Below, piece after piece: positions 1 to 13,123 of a DNA stretch of 64,000 nt. The notes beneath the pieces were generated by a model. That model was given only the letters and a program-made list of their open reading frames with translations, had not been told where the DNA came from and made no database searches. The position numbers were made by a program, and so were the translations under genes. Origin of the DNA: Stereocaulon alpinum (Eukaryota; Ascomycota; Lecanoromycetes; Lecanorales; Stereocaulaceae); contig JAEUBA010000014.1 of assembly GCA_018257865.1 (NCBI GenBank), positions 1 through 64,000 of the forward strand, given 5' to 3'. Each line of letters starts with the position of its first letter. Positions within the stretch are counted from its first letter, which is position 1.

Positions 1-3000
1 AAGGGTTCGAGTTATTAGCGCTGATTAGTGGTGTTTATTGGTGTCCGTAGTAGTACCGGATTTGGCTGTTCGGTGGTTTGCTGGTTGAGGATGCGAGAAA
101 GGGGGGAAGCCATATACACCGCCTAGGAGGCCTATACTCATATAAAGAATCGGATGGCATAATATCCCGCCGGTCGTATTAGATAGTACTTACTTCTATC
201 CTTATATACTTTGCTTCAGGGGGGAGCCAACCCTTCAGCTTATAATCATAGTTATACGGCGCCGCTTACACCAAAGGCTCGCCTAGCTACTTAGATAGGG
301 GCCGTCCTTTTCTAAAATACGCCTTTTAATTTATAACCTAGTATATCCTTCTCTTAGTCCTATATACCCACAACCCCAGCCTTCCCCTAGGATAGACTGC
401 GCGTTAGTCTTAACTGGTAGATGCGTATCGAGCGCACGTAGATATTAGATTTTTTGAATTAACGGCTGGGCAGGTGTTGCCTGTGCTCTTCACTTGTTAG
501 GCTGAGATACTACACCTGATGCCAATTCTTGCTGTCTAGTCTCGATCGTAGGGGAGGTATAATAGTCGTGGTAGAGTTAGGGTAGGTGTTATCGCGTTGC
601 CTGAAAAACTCTGCACGGAGTTCTCAGCAACCACGCGACGTCTCAATATCGTTCAACCTGCAATGTATTAGGGGAGACATCTCAGCTCTGAATAGGTATT
701 TAGGTTCGTAGCTAGTACCGCGTACAGGTGTGTCTCTATCGCTAGCCGTAGTAAATACTATCTAGTCTATTTAGTACTACTAAATAAATAGGAATAACTA
801 CGTCCCGAAATACTATATCTAAAGCGAATACCTAAAAATACTATAGAGTAGCTATAGATATAAAAAGCGTATAATAAGAATACGCCTAGGCTTTTATTAG
901 ATATAATAGTATATAACCGGCCTAACTTTATAGACGGTTACTTCGTAGTTAACGTCTACTAACTATAGATATTTAATATATTATACTAATTAATAGTTAA
1001 AGGGCTATTAAACTACCTCTTAGACTAGTTAAGGGAGTATATTAGAGAGGGACGAATAAAGCTTAAGGTATAAGCCTTAATTAACGCCTATTTTTAAGCT
1101 ATACCTAAATTTACTAAGCTGAGGCGATTTTAGGAGTTTAGTAAGCTAAGCTAATAGATAGGAGAGGAGAGTAAAGAGATATTATAGATTATAATACCTA
1201 TCTTTATACCTCTTTTATCCGAAAAAAACCTAGACGTACTATATACGGGACGAGCTATTATTAACTTTATTATACTCGTAAGATACTAATCCTACGACGA
1301 AGCGATACTAGAATATATAGACGTAGTATTAGAAAGGATTAATCTACTTAAGGAGGTATTTCGAAAGTATAGACTAGTTAATAAGTAAACGGGCGAGCAA
1401 ACCTTTAACTTTCCTAAATTCTATAGTATTAGTTACTATATTAATATAATTAGATACTACGGTCCGCCGGATAGATATAGTACCTAAGCCTTTAAAAGGG
1501 TATATCTAATATTACTTAAGAATTACTATAATTGAATAAATAAGTATAAGGATTACTAGGAGTAATTAATAGAATATAACGAATATTATATTAAGTTAAT
1601 AATTATATAGGATATTAAAACTTTTAAAGAGATAAAGCTTGTATTACTTTATTAAAAGAGAAAATAAGAAGATAAGAAAAGTATAAAGGCTAGGGTCCTC
1701 TTAGATCTATACTAACTAAAATAGCGAGTAGACGTAGAAGAGCGCTATATACTAAAATACTTATATAGATATAATAGTTGTTACTAGCGAACGGCGAGGG
1801 ATATAGCTAAATAGCTAAATATAGCTAAGTTTCTCTAAAGCCTAGCTACGTTTCTTAAGGCGTACTAAGCGAAAATACTAAGCTACGGTAGTATAACCTT
1901 AAACTTAGATATTAATAGAAGGGAGATAGACTATAGCTAGGTTAAGAGCTATCTAGTCTATATCTATTTAGGCCTTATATATTAGAAGACTATAGGAGAG
2001 GACTCCTCTAATTTAGGACGTCTCTATAAGGATTTAGTAGTTTATAGACCTTATAAATATTCGCAGTATTTAACTTAGCGTAGAGATTATATATAGGTCT
2101 AAGAATAAGACTATAAGAGTTAAAACTTAGAAACTATATAGGAGGGAAAGTTAGTCGGCTAGGTCTTAGTTATTATAGAGGTAAAGGATCTTAGTACTAG
2201 GGACTTTAAGTAACAACCTAGTTATATCTAAGCTACCTTTATAGAAGTCTTTAATTATTAATATCTAAGGTAGGTATAAGAGTACTATAGAATAGTTAAA
2301 GTTAAAAAGGTATAGGCGTCGCTTATACTTAATCCTTAAATAATAGGCGCTCGCCGCTTCTATAGACTACTAAATATTAAACGAAGTACTTATCTAGTAC
2401 TAGGAACGGTTAGAGGAAAAGAGATATTCTATATTAATAGTTTTATTAACTAGGACTAATATAATATAGTATATTACCCTAAATTCCTAATAATTAATAC
2501 TAAGGCAGCGCGACGAATCTACGCTAAATTCTTACTAAATTCTTTTTAGGTAACGCTATAAACCTAAGTATAATACTATAAAAGGAGGAGAGATAATACT
2601 ATAGATATATCTAAGTTAATAGAGTAGAGGAAATACTGCTACTAACTACCCTTATAGCGTCTAAAGCTAAGGCTTTAGTCTTAAGGAAAACCTCTAATAT
2701 AAAGAACTAACCTATAATTTTAATTACCGCAGCAGTATTAATTCGCTCTTTAGTATATTTAATTATAGCTTTATTATATTAGTAGGCTATATAACGTCTT
2801 ATATATATAATATTTACTTACTTTAGTATTAGGTCTATAGCCCTTATACGTTACTAATATTTAGGTACTTTAGTAAGTTAAGGAGTAGAGAGGTTATTAA
2901 GCTTACGGAGTTATATATAGAGTCTAATAGGGAAGATAGGGAGTAAATTTATTAGATATTAAGCCTTTATAGCGATACTTTACTAAAATAATAGCGATAA

Positions 3001-5450
3001 GACTATAAACTATAAGGGGAGTTATTAAGAAACGTCTAGCTAGATATTTATCTAACTTAGATAGGGTAGAACTAAGTTAGATAATACTTAGATAGGGTAA
3101 ACCCTAAGTTAGATACTACTTAGATAGTATAAAACCTAACTTAAATATCTATAGCTTATCGAGCTTTAATAGCTAAGTACCGTTAGGCTATATCTAGTAG
3201 TAATATTTTCCTAGCTTAAGAAAGGTTAATACTAACTTAAAAATATCTAATAGGTATACTAATATAAAATAGACTTAATAAGCTATTCCTATACTTTATT
3301 ATCTTAAGTATTAAGTATATAGGTTCTATTTTAGTCTTTAGATAGAATTTCTACCGCTATACGCGCTAGGGACGCTAATATTATTACTTCTATTTATAAT
3401 AGCGGCTAGTAATCTATTAAAGGGTCCTAATATTATAATTTTAAGAATCTAGTATATTAAGCTTATAGAGTAGTAAGGTTATATTTTTAAAATATTAATA
3501 TACTACGTCTATATAGCTATAAATATATAATAAAGCTTTAAGAACCTTAAGTACTCGTCCTAAACTATTTAAGATATATAGTAGTATATCTCTATATTAA
3601 CGTATTACCTTAGAAATAGTAACGTCTGTAATAAGCGACTATATAGTATATTAGCTAGGATAATAGTAAGAAGGATATACTTAGATACTATTCTTAGAGC
3701 CCCCCTAATTAAGCTACCGGATACTAATCGGATAAGTATAAAAAAGGGCGAAATATATACGCCCCTAATCTAGTAAAGTTTTATAAGGTACCGCTAATAA
3801 GTCGGTAACTAGACGTCGTAACTCTCTATATTAGTTATTTACTCGAATTATAAGGAGTAGAAGATATAGTCGTATTAGTAGATAATAGGTTATTATAGAG
3901 TTAAGCCTTTACTCGAAAGTAGCTTTTATATACTAAAGGAGCTATCGGTAGTAGCTATAATTCAAACGGATTATATATATAGAAGACTTTATTTAGCTTT
4001 AACTACCTACTTAAATTATATATAAAGATATATAGCTACTAATTAGTAGATATATATAGACTATATAAGAGTTTGTTAATTATAATAACTTAAAAAGAAG
4101 ACTAGTAGCTATATATTAGTAGCGTTATATTACTAATTAAGCTGATAGCTAGCTGAACGCGCAATAGATATACTAATTAGTTAGATATTATACTAATAGT
4201 AATATCTAGTTACTAGCTAGACTAATATTATTAAATTAGTAGTAAAGAGTTACAGATCGGGCTGATTTAATACTATTAGTAATATTAAGTTACTAATTCC
4301 GCTATATCCTACTATTAGCCCTACCGGCGCGCTCGGCAACTCAGGGTTCCCCAGCAACTTTTGGGAAAGCGCGATATTTTTGCGTAGGCCTATATATATT
4401 AGTATAGTACTAAATAGTATTATAAGGAGATATACTATTAGAGTCTAAGGTATCCTTCTTAGCCGTAGCCTTAACTTTTTCTATACGAATTAGTACGATT
4501 ACTATATAAATCTAGGCTAAATAGGTACTAACTAGGTATAAAGTTATATTAACTAATACTATCGCCGGAGGTTAAATAATTTACGTATATATTATTATAA
4601 AACTATACGTTATTATAATAAGACGTAAAGGAGCTTAAATTTTTTATATAGGGTACGTATACTTCCTTACTAGAATAATATAAGGTTATATAGCTTTATA
4701 ATAGTACGCCTTTAATAATATATAGATAGTTTAAATTCTTACTAATTAGTATTAAATTATAAGGAATAGTAAAGGAGCTATATAGACTAACTTTTTATCT
4801 ATATATAAAATAACTTTATTAACGGCCGGTTATATAGCTACGTCTATAGTCTTTATAAGGACTTTATTAAGCCCCTATATAAATTATTCTACTTTTTATA
4901 AGATATCTAATTTCGGGGTATTACCGTTCGCGTATATTTTTATACTAAAATCGGGCGGATATATATATAGTTATTCGTCCTCTTTATTATCTAAGGCTAT
5001 TATATTATAGTTTAGTATAGATTTATTAAGATTAGTATAGATTAGTAAAAAAGGGTATAAAAGATTAAAAGTCTATATAGAAAGGAAATAGGTTAGTATA
5101 GAACTAAAATAGAGATATACTTAGCTAAAAGACTCTATACAGCTTTACTATTATCTACGTCGTATTATATTACTCTATATAATAGTCTATAGTTCTATAT
5201 AAAGCTTAGATAGATCTAGTAGGCTATTATATAACTCTATATAAAGGAGCCTATATAGGATCTATATAACTTACTAATAGATAGTTATTAAGGAAAGAAA
5301 GTTTTTTCGTTAGAAATTAACTAATATACTAGTATACTAGACTAGGCCCTTTTAGGAAATAGTATATAGTTCTATATAGGTCTTTATATATAATTTTATA
5401 TAGATTTATATAGATTTATACAACTCGATACGAATACTTCTAGGCTATAT
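1..5450. repeat. TpA-saturated, RIP-like degenerate repeat block
   Basis: The block is dominated by TA steps (strings such as ctatatatag, ttagtatatta) with stop codons in every frame and no open frame of useful length. This is the signature of repeat-induced point mutation (C-to-T on both strands) of transposon DNA in Pezizomycotina. Bases 1-870 are less extreme and may be a different or less mutated element. A short GC-normal island at about 4318-4385 separates two stretches, which suggests at least two insertions. I could not recognise reverse transcriptase, integrase or transposase motifs, so the element class is unknown. The right edge lies at about 5450, just beyond a truncated methyltransferase gene. 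Confidence 0.8.
3057..3151. repeat. Three-copy 31-32 bp tandem repeat inside the RIP block
   Basis: Copies begin TTAGATAG at 3057, 3088 and 3120. Each unit holds CTTAGATAG followed by an inverted CTAAGTTAG-like half, so each is an imperfect palindrome. It may be part of a terminal or subterminal region of the degraded element. Confidence 0.6.
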
Positions 5451-5524
5451 TTAGTATGAAAATTTCGCTTCGAAATGGCGACCCTCTAGTCCACCATAGT
5501 TTTCACCACTTATTCTAACGCCTA

Positions 5525-6353
5525 CTCACCTGCTCCCAGCAGCAGCTTCGTGGTAGGCCGATCGAGCCGGCAACCACCTATGGCCAGCGGCCAAACCCAA
5601 TTCCATGACCCTGACTTGCAGTTAGGAATCATGAACGACTGGCTTTTGGGGCAGACAAATGGAAGGAGACCCGCACATTGGACCCAACGCGTGAGCCAGT
5701 CATGGCTCTCATGATGCTCCCAAAATATAAGCTCACCACTAGGTTTAAGCAAAGCGTACAGCTTCCTCACAACTAGCTCAGGATCTGAGATCGAGCATAA
5801 CACCTGAATACTGACAACGCAGTCAACACTTGCCTCGGTGACGCCGACCTTTTCCAACATCTCTCAATCTTCAACGCCCCCTATTATCTGCACGTAGTGC
5901 TCACCCCAACCATTTTCCTCAGCTCGCTTCCTCAACCTCTCATGCATAGACTCCATTGGCTCAACGCCATAAATCTTTTGCACACGCGATCTGTCAAACC
6001 GCGTGATTTGATTACCTGCTGCAGGGCCTAAATCCAGGACCGTACCGTAAGCGGAGCCTACTAGCTGAGGAACGGGTGAGTATTCTTGCTCGAAAGCAAA
6101 GAATCGCGCTTCGACTTCCTTGTTCAAATTGCCGAGAGCGCGGTCGCGGAGCAATGAAAGATTGAGTAAAGTGAGGAAGTCGGCCGATAGGAGGGTGTGG
6201 AACCAAACCTTGAGTAGAGCTGTGCATTGGGTTGGCTGTCAGGTACAGGTTTTGCGGGTATCGAAATAGAAGCTGACCTCTTGAGCCCAAGAGGAAGAGT
6301 CCGCATGGCTCGACATAGCTGCTGAGTCGCTTTCCAATATCCACTGGCATCAT
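5525..6353 (-). pseudogene. SAM-dependent methyltransferase (UbiE/METTL7-like), broken and 3'-truncated
   Basis: A class I methyltransferase frame is recognisable: glycine-rich SAM site VLDLGPAAGNQ, then IYGVEP, then a post-motif with LLKPSGELIFWEHH, then IGGCRLDRPTTKLL. This order matches fungal methyltransferases of COG2226. Reading starts at 6353 or 6350; a 58-nt intron (6277-6220, GT..CAG) joins the N-terminal segment in frame. The gene is interrupted in frame by TGA at 5866-5864 between VED and EMLEKVG; a CGA-to-TGA transition would explain it and fits RIP leakage. After LLLGAG a GTGAGT donor is present (about 5537), but the sequence beyond runs into the AT-rich block and no final exon is visible. 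Loss of function is inferred from the stop and the missing 3' end; a sequencing error at the TGA is the alternative. Confidence 0.7.
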
Positions 6354-7752
6354 AGGAAATTAACAGAACATGTGGAGGCTGGTTTTACACTCTCAGGTCT
6401 GCGTGTTTGGAGTCAATGAGAAGTAGTTGATAGAATTCCGAGGTAATAAAGTTTATGCTGACGCACAGATATAGTGACCTATGCGAATACCTCGCGTAAT
6501 CCATGCAGCAGCGGGATAGAGTGTTGCAGATGTTAGATATATAGGGTGCGGAGACACAAATGTGCATTCGCACTTGCGGCCTGTAACATCGATGATAGCG
6601 GATTTCGCAAACTACGAGTCAATGATATAGAGCATGATCTAATAACGGCGAACGTGTTGAATACTGGTTGTGCGCTTCCCAACCTCTGCCATCCCCTTGA
6701 CTCTTCATCTCTGTTGCTTATAATCAATTCACCATTTCAAGGTCAAGGTTCGAATCAGTAGGGTTCGTCCTTTCTTGTCCGCACACATTTCATATCGCCT
6801 GTAAAGATCCTCTATAGAGTGGCTGCCGGAGGTATTATTCGGACTTAGGTTTAAAGCTAGGTGATGATAGCTAAGTAGACGTACGAAAAACGTTGAGAAG
6901 CGAGTGCATCGGTTCACTATCGTGACGAAAAATTCGCTTCCCACGCTGATAGGCTGACGCCTCGTCTCCATCTCAGGGCTTTTCAAACCACGTGCCACTG
7001 GCTATACCCAATCGCAAACTCTCAATCACGGCAATCGTAGGGCCATGTTCATATCATAAGCACCTTGGTATGGGCCAGACATTGTTGGATCAGGTGAAAA
7101 ATGACTTGATTGACTAAACAAGTGATGAAAGCTGATACTGGCGTTATCAACTTATCTATGAGTCATAGTCACTTTATGCAACCCTTCGTCCCAAACCCCA
7201 GATTTTGATGCAAGAGCATGCCAATCAGACACCCTATTTGATCTTTCCAATCATCTTAGTCCAGTCTCGCAAGCTGTGATTGACTGCTGAGCGCGCTCTA
7301 GCAGCCCGTCTTTTACCAGGTGTCTGCCGAACCTACAGCCGTGCCGCGCGCCATGATGCAGTCTCGCTTAGCGACTGCCACAGGGATGGCTTCACAGGCA
7401 GCAACTTCAGCTGTCTGCCATACGCGCTAGTAAGTCTTGGAGGATCGGTACTGATCAAATCACCAGTGCCGGGCATCGCCATGGCGCCAAGAGCCAGGCT
7501 GAGAGTGAGAGCGAGCTAGGGGAGTTGCGTTATGACGTCGATCTCAATGTGATGTGAATGTAATTTTTTGTTACGTGAACTGGACTTGAGATCTGTGAAC
7601 AATTTTGGTGGTGATCGAACAAAAAATCGACAAAATAGAATACAGTGCTTGGACACTTGCCTTGTCCTGGTCAAAGTAGATTGGTAGTATCACAAATGAG
7701 TGTAGCTCTACCAGATGATGCCTGAGGTGGAGAAAGTGGTATTTTCTCACAG
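6354..7752. other. Intergenic, no supported gene
   Basis: Only short unrelated open frames occur on both strands. I recognise no conserved domain, RNA gene or repeat here. It may contain decayed 5' sequence of the FAD oxidase remnant that follows. Confidence 0.5.
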
Positions 7753-8424
7753 GTGCTGCGTCAGACCTTATCAGTACCAGTCTCCATATCGTACAATGGA
7801 AGCCTCTTCCAATGTTCTGGAAGAGTACGTGTATCACTTCCGAGCACTAACCATGTTGTAAAGAATGGACCAGATGAATGCGCCAGGTTTCTTCAAGTTT
7901 TTCGGTTCGATTACCGTAAGAATCACATCGAGACGTTCATAGCGATAGCGAGAATCTTCCAGGACGAGGTGGAAGATCAAGGATGCGGTTGGCTTGCAGC
8001 TCTACATTGTTTATGATCCCCTGACAATATCAACACTCAAGCAGACGAAGAGATTCGGAGGCAATGCTCTCAGCATTGAACCAGCCGATGGACCCCTTAT
8101 GAGTAAGTATTGATTTTGATCCTGTGCTGTTAGCCTAGACTTATAGACACAGTCGTCGACATGAAACTACACTGGAGTGATAGCCAGGGGACGCAACGAA
8201 TGCGAGTCTTCATGCGACATCTGATTCATCGCTTTGGAGAGTCAGCTGAGTCGATGGGTATGCTCCATCCGTCTCATCTTCAAGACCACGCTTTCGAAGA
8301 AATGGATGTGTTTGTGGAGTACAGCGAGGCGAATTGTGTACGATTAGCCCGCATCAGAGACGCTGTTGATCCGGCAAGCGTGTTACTGGAACTTCAGCCG
8401 GGATGCTATGAGTTATGGTGGTAA
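7753..8424 (+). pseudogene. 3' remnant of a FAD-linked (berberine-bridge type) oxidase
   Basis: The C-terminal part of a FAD-binding oxidase can be read. A segment ending GGNALSIEPADGPLM precedes a 50-nt intron (8103-8152, GTAAGT..ACACAG). Then follow DMKLHWSD, a stretch of helices, and the typical tail RIRDAVDPASVLLELQPG before the stop at 8422-8424. These correspond to the GGN(A/P)LG...DGPL and DP..VF..L.PGG signatures of the family. The upstream part is out of frame: NHIETFIAIARIFQDEVED (7930-7977) continues into DAVGLQLYIVYDPL only after a frame change near 7978-7982, and the FAD-binding N-terminal half is not found. I infer an inactive relic; a mis-modelled upstream intron is possible but less likely. 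Confidence 0.5.
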
Positions 8425-9356
8425 CAAGCGTGCTGCGACTCCTGGAAGCATTGAAGCGTCATTTGACCCAACGCTGCATTCTGCTCGCGTTTGCCTTCAA
8501 CCTGTTTGCATCAGTCGGGCAGCCATCCTGATCCAGGTACACTTCTCCCTTGCACCTTGCTTGACAACTCCCATATCGCCCATAAGCCAACGCAACTTCC
8601 GCAGCAATATCGAAAATTGCAACCATGTTTCTGTACAAACTTCCCATCTCAAGAACTCCGCCCGGGCGCCAACTAAACGCAGCGGTTGTGAAAGCCTTCC
8701 TTCATCACCAATGACGTCGTCTATCACAGCGTCTTAAGGTCAATTGGCCATTCGTAGGTAGCTTTTGTGCTGCGCAAGCTAGTCATGGGCCTGTGGTGGC
8801 TACCCACGCAGCAAGCTTTTGATGATTAGTGATGACGTTACTCAGGCGATGGCTTGTAGTAGAGCTTTGTCACTGACCTTGATCTCGATTGCTGAATGTG
8901 ACGTGACACAGACATGACAGGTTCCCAATAGCCTGATTGCGGCCTCCCACCCTAGGAAGCGCCTATTCCTTGGTTTTAGTAGAAAGAAAATGACCACTTC
9001 CCAGCTTCCCACTTCAAGTATGTCGTAAGTGTTACGATTCTGGCTAGTGTCTTAATGCCCAATTGCATTCTCCCGACACGCTCGGAACAACGTGATTGTA
9101 GCTTAACCTGGTCAAATTCTGGCACTCTGCCAGCTTACATTGCCCAGAGAATGTGGCGAGAGTGAATCTCTCTAGCCGCTTCTTGGTGCTTTGTGAGATC
9201 AATGAGGCGAAGAATGGGTCAATGATGTGGATCGACAAGTAAGAGATGCCATAATATATGCATTTGTTGGGCTAGCGAAATGCCAACCAAACCAAGACAA
9301 TACAAATGAGGGTATATCCAAACATGTTGGCGCCAAAACGATGTTTTATCATCAAA
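8425..9356. other. Intergenic, no supported gene
   Basis: Overlapping short frames at 8459-8740 on both strands show no family resemblance. The remainder is the 3' flank of the Vps62-like gene. Nothing else was seen. Confidence 0.5.
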
Positions 9357-10857
9357 TCATTGCTGTCGTAGCTCTGGAGGTCTCATTTCTGGGTCATCAG
9401 GCCAATCCTCTCCTTGTCCAAGACCAGGCCACACCTTTACTTCATCTACGTCAAGCCAGTGTTTGATGGTACAAGGCTCGCCATATCCTCCCTGGCACAC
9501 TTTCCTTCTACTAAGATGTTTGAATCTGGGTCCTAGAGGTCCGCTGACGTAGTGGTACTCTCCAACAAGACCATACTGCCTGTCATCGTCCAGCGGGTAG
9601 AATCTGTCGCCCCAATGACCGGCAAAGTAGAACCACTGAGTCGGAGCTTTTGGCGTGAAGTTTGACGGGTATAGCTTGTCCGTCAGATGATTGTAGGTGT
9701 ATGTATGCGAGTTGAGGGCTGGATCCCACAGCGGTCCCCGGTCGGTTTGGTCATGTAAGATACCAAGGGGTAGGACATAAGGATGGGCGCCAGGTGTTGC
9801 ATACATGGCGTGGGAGCCGGTAGCAGAGTAGACAACAGGCTGAAGGTCACTGTCAGGGATGGTTGCGAAGGGACGAAGCAGTGCTTACTCTTGCACCAAT
9901 TTTCTCTACAGCATCATAGCTGTATGCCTCGCCAAAATTGTGTTCGCTCAAATAGACGAGTTGAGGCTTGCCATGTTGGAAGCGGACAAGGGTATGTTCC
10001 CAGTCGCCGACATGGTTACCAAATCGAATGTTGAAGACCTTATTTCCGAGGTTGTAGCTATAGAAGAAGAACCAGAATGCGTCAACGATGCCTTTCCCCT
10101 TATTGACAACGACGAGCACCGCTGGAGCATTGCTCCGACCACCTTTACTTCGCATCTGAAGTTCGTCTACTCCACTTTCCCCCCCACCATCACCATCGTC
10201 AAATTCGTCTGGTATGTTCTTTTCGCCTCCTAGCCAATCCGGCCTCTCTTCGACATTGTCATTGCTCGTCAGATATACATGTCGCCCATGTTCGAAGTCA
10301 TTCAATTTGTCAAGGTTCGTAAGGTTCGAGTACTGCAGTCGGGCCTGTATTGGTGTATAGTTCAACTCCGGTGTGACATGGAACAGATGCTCAGCAATGT
10401 CCCCAGGCCAGAAATGCTCCCCTGAAAAGAGGTGGACCAGAGGTGCATAGTCAAGAACATATTGAGGAATTTCGCGTACGACGCGGGAGTCGTTGGATAG
10501 ATCTTCAGGCGACGTGACAACGTCGAGATAACTATCCTCAGTATGATGTTGCGCTATCCACCCGCTATGACCGCAGAGTTCAAGCCAATGGTGTCCTAAT
10601 CTATTGATTCCGATAGGTATGTAGTCGATGATATCGAAGTGTATGAATAGGTAACTCAATACGAAGAAGCAGATTATGGCCGCTGTCTTCCTCGAGCGCC
10701 GCTGCCTTGGATTGGATGCCCCTTGTGCTGGTGCCAGCCCAGCCTTCAAGACGTCATGTTGAGTATACTCCGACTTTCTTATTGTTACATTGGTATCAGT
10801 GTGTCCACTCTTGTTGAAGGCCAGACCTTGTTCCAGGGAGCTGAGTGATGGCTCCAT
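9357..10857 (-). CDS. Vps62-domain membrane protein
   Basis: Two exons, 10857-9889 and 9839-9357, encode 483 residues. The intron of 49 nt (9888-9840) is phase 0 with GTAAGC..TTCAG and restores the conserved run ending GAR and beginning PVVYSATGSHAMYATPG. The family is Vps62/DUF946, named after a yeast protein whose loss affects vacuolar sorting; no catalytic activity is established. Seen here: one hydrophobic segment near residues 60-80 (AAIICFFVLSYLFIHFDIID), suggesting a type II anchor; VHLFSGEHFWPGDIAEHL at the domain start; VGDWEH; and GHWGDRFYP near the C-terminus. The first in-frame ATG is at 10857; the frame extends 12 codons upstream but only to a TTG, immediately after a TGA. Confidence 0.85.
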
Positions 10858-11371
10858 TAGGAGTTCTGAACTGCCACGACGGATAGGAAGCAATCAGATG
10901 CTACTCATCAGAGCCATGTCAGCAGCTTTATAGGAAGCCCACGTCAAAGCATCAAGCTCGATCATCAAGTCATGTCGGTTGAAAATTGAATTGCTGGCGT
11001 GTCCCACCAACACTCCAACAGCTTCGGGATGCAAGCTTACGTCATCATGATCCTCGAGCTAAGCTTTGGGCTTCCCGACCTTCCGTGCCAAGATGAGCCG
11101 AGCTTGGCGTGCTTGATTCAAGCTCCACTAGGGGTTCAGTGTCACCTCGATGTCCTATGTCCCAGGTCATTTGGGGAAGTTGGACACTATTCGAAGCTTC
11201 CTTCCGGCAGGACTAGAGCCTCTTTGCAGCTATTACTGATGTCAGATGTAGCATTCCCTTGAGCTCGCTGCTGGCGATTGTTCCCCAAGATGAATAACCG
11301 CAAAATCAAACGCCTTCCGGGGTTACAGAATCGTGGAACTTTTCCTATCTGATTCTTGCAACCCTTCATCC
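10858..11371. promoter_or_regulatory. Shared upstream region of Vps62-like and TFIIIC subunit genes
   Basis: These 514 bases separate two divergently transcribed genes and presumably hold both promoters. I saw no clear TATA box or repeated operator-like motif. Confidence 0.4.
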
Positions 11372-12587
11372 ATGGCGGAGATTTCCAGCTTCGATGCCTT
11401 TGGGGCCGAAGAAGATGACTCGGAGTGGGAGTATGAGTACCATGAGAGCGAGACCGAAGTATGTTATATAGCTTGGGTACTTCCCAGTCACTGACAAATT
11501 GTAGAGCTTCTATGTGACCCTCGATTTATCCTCAGCATCCAACAACTTGCACCCTAAGAAGAAAAGGCGCACCACAACACTGCCAGCTGGCGATGATCCA
11601 AGAGATGACCTCGACGCAGCTGCCGACGCTGCCCAAGCACCCACCACACCACAGAAGGAGGTCGACTCGACTCAACTTGCCGAGAGTGGCTTCAAAGCAA
11701 CTGGACCGTCTTTTGAACCAGAGGACCGAATCCAAATTCTCGACCTTCACTCTGCCAACCCTATCGTGTCCTATCAAAACCAGATCTACTCTTGCGAATG
11801 GACCTCTACGATTGGGACGGATCTACTTCTTACCACAACAGATCCTGACTTCACCCACCCAATCCTCCGAGAGGTGCCAGGTGTTTCTGTCCTGGCCGCA
11901 ACAAGCATTAAGCTTTTCGCTCGCCCCGTGCAATTAGCCTCTCGGAGCAACGTATCTACACAAGCAGAGCCTCAGGACCAAACACCAGCTCTTGAGACCT
12001 CAAGCCAAGCGGAAGAAGAGCCCCAGTCAACAACCATCATAATTCCTTCCAAATTAGCCCCCAGCCGTGCCCGTCTAGATCAAGCAAGTTTTCTTGAACG
12101 CTTCATTGCGGCAAAAGCTGCGCGAGGCGAACAGGACCAGGTGACGGTCTTTGCACAAAGAGTACCTCAAGTTTCTGGATGGCGCAACCAGCAGAAAGCG
12201 ACAGCTGAGCGCCAAGCGAGTGAAAACGCTGAGGAAGACGAGGCTGAAGAGGCTGCACCGAAGTCTGCACTTATACGAACACGTCAGGTTGGTAGACCGA
12301 GAGCTAGTAGGCCCTTGGGAAAGCGGACAGCACGGACTGCGAAAGGAGGTCTTTTCAGAGACTACAGACCGCAGCTTTGGGATACAGCGGGCGCAGATAT
12401 CAGGAATGACTCTACACGGACGCCAGACAGTTGGGACCGACTTGGGCGTGAGAGGGAAAGTGAGCAATCGTCTATGGCAGGTACAACTGCTCGCTGTTTT
12501 GGAGGGGTTGAAGTACAGCAGCCTGCAGAAGGCAACACCAGTGGCGCTGCGCAAGAGGCGAGTGACGTTGATATGGACGACACTTGA
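11372..12587 (+). CDS. TFIIIC subunit 6-type protein (triple-barrel domain)
   Basis: Two exons, 11372-11458 and 11505-12587, give 389 residues; the 46-nt intron is phase 0. The short first exon encodes an acidic N-terminus with EYEYHESETE that joins SFYVTLDLSS, the hallmark start of the TFIIIC triple-barrel domain (PF10419). This domain continues to about residue 145 (IVSYQNQIYSCEW...GTDLLLT). TFIIIC recruits TFIIIB to tRNA and 5S rRNA genes for RNA polymerase III in the nucleus. The remaining two thirds are low-complexity: Gln/Glu/Ala-rich stretches and basic patches (KKKRR; RPLGKRTARTAKGG) compatible with nuclear localisation and DNA contact. The tail SDVDMDDT is acidic. Without the first exon the domain would lack its opening strand. 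Confidence 0.8.
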
Positions 12588-13123
12588 GATTGAATGCGAG
12601 AATCAAGCTTCAGGAGGTATTGTATATGCGTCAGGATGCTGCTACTTGAAATGTTGATGACGAGTCTTTTCGGATGGTAGATAGGCGCAAAAGGCCACGT
12701 TCGGTGCTTTGGAAGTTTAAGGGTGGATCGTTCCTGCAAGCTAGATGCAGCGGATTCTGGTGCTCCCTAATACTTTATACTAGACAGCTCCTTCTACTGA
12801 TGGGGCAGGGAGTGCAGCATTGGCTGCGTTGAAAACCTACGTTCGCTGCCGCCAGTCAAGACATCACTTCTGAGGCTGCAATGCTGTATTCGAATCAACA
12901 CAAGACCAGTCCTGCAGCTCTTACGAGAAAACACTTTCCAGATGATGTTAAGCATTTTCTTGCCATTGCTAGCTAATAAGCCATTGGGTTGGTTCCACAG
13001 CATTCCCCACTTCAACTTTGTACCCCTTGTAGAATCTGCTCTTGCAATGCCTTTCTCCCCCTCCCTCACAAGCCAGCATCCAGTACCCATCTAGCCTCCA
13101 CATAAAGCAGCCACCATGTAGCT
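12588..13123. other. Convergent intergenic region
   Basis: This lies between the 3' ends of the TFIIIC subunit gene and the L18 gene. No coding, RNA or repeat signal was recognised. Confidence 0.5.

Noticed and set aside
8459..8740. Overlapping frames on both strands, one with several cysteines
   Set aside because: No signal peptide, no family resemblance and mutual overlap; not supported as genes.
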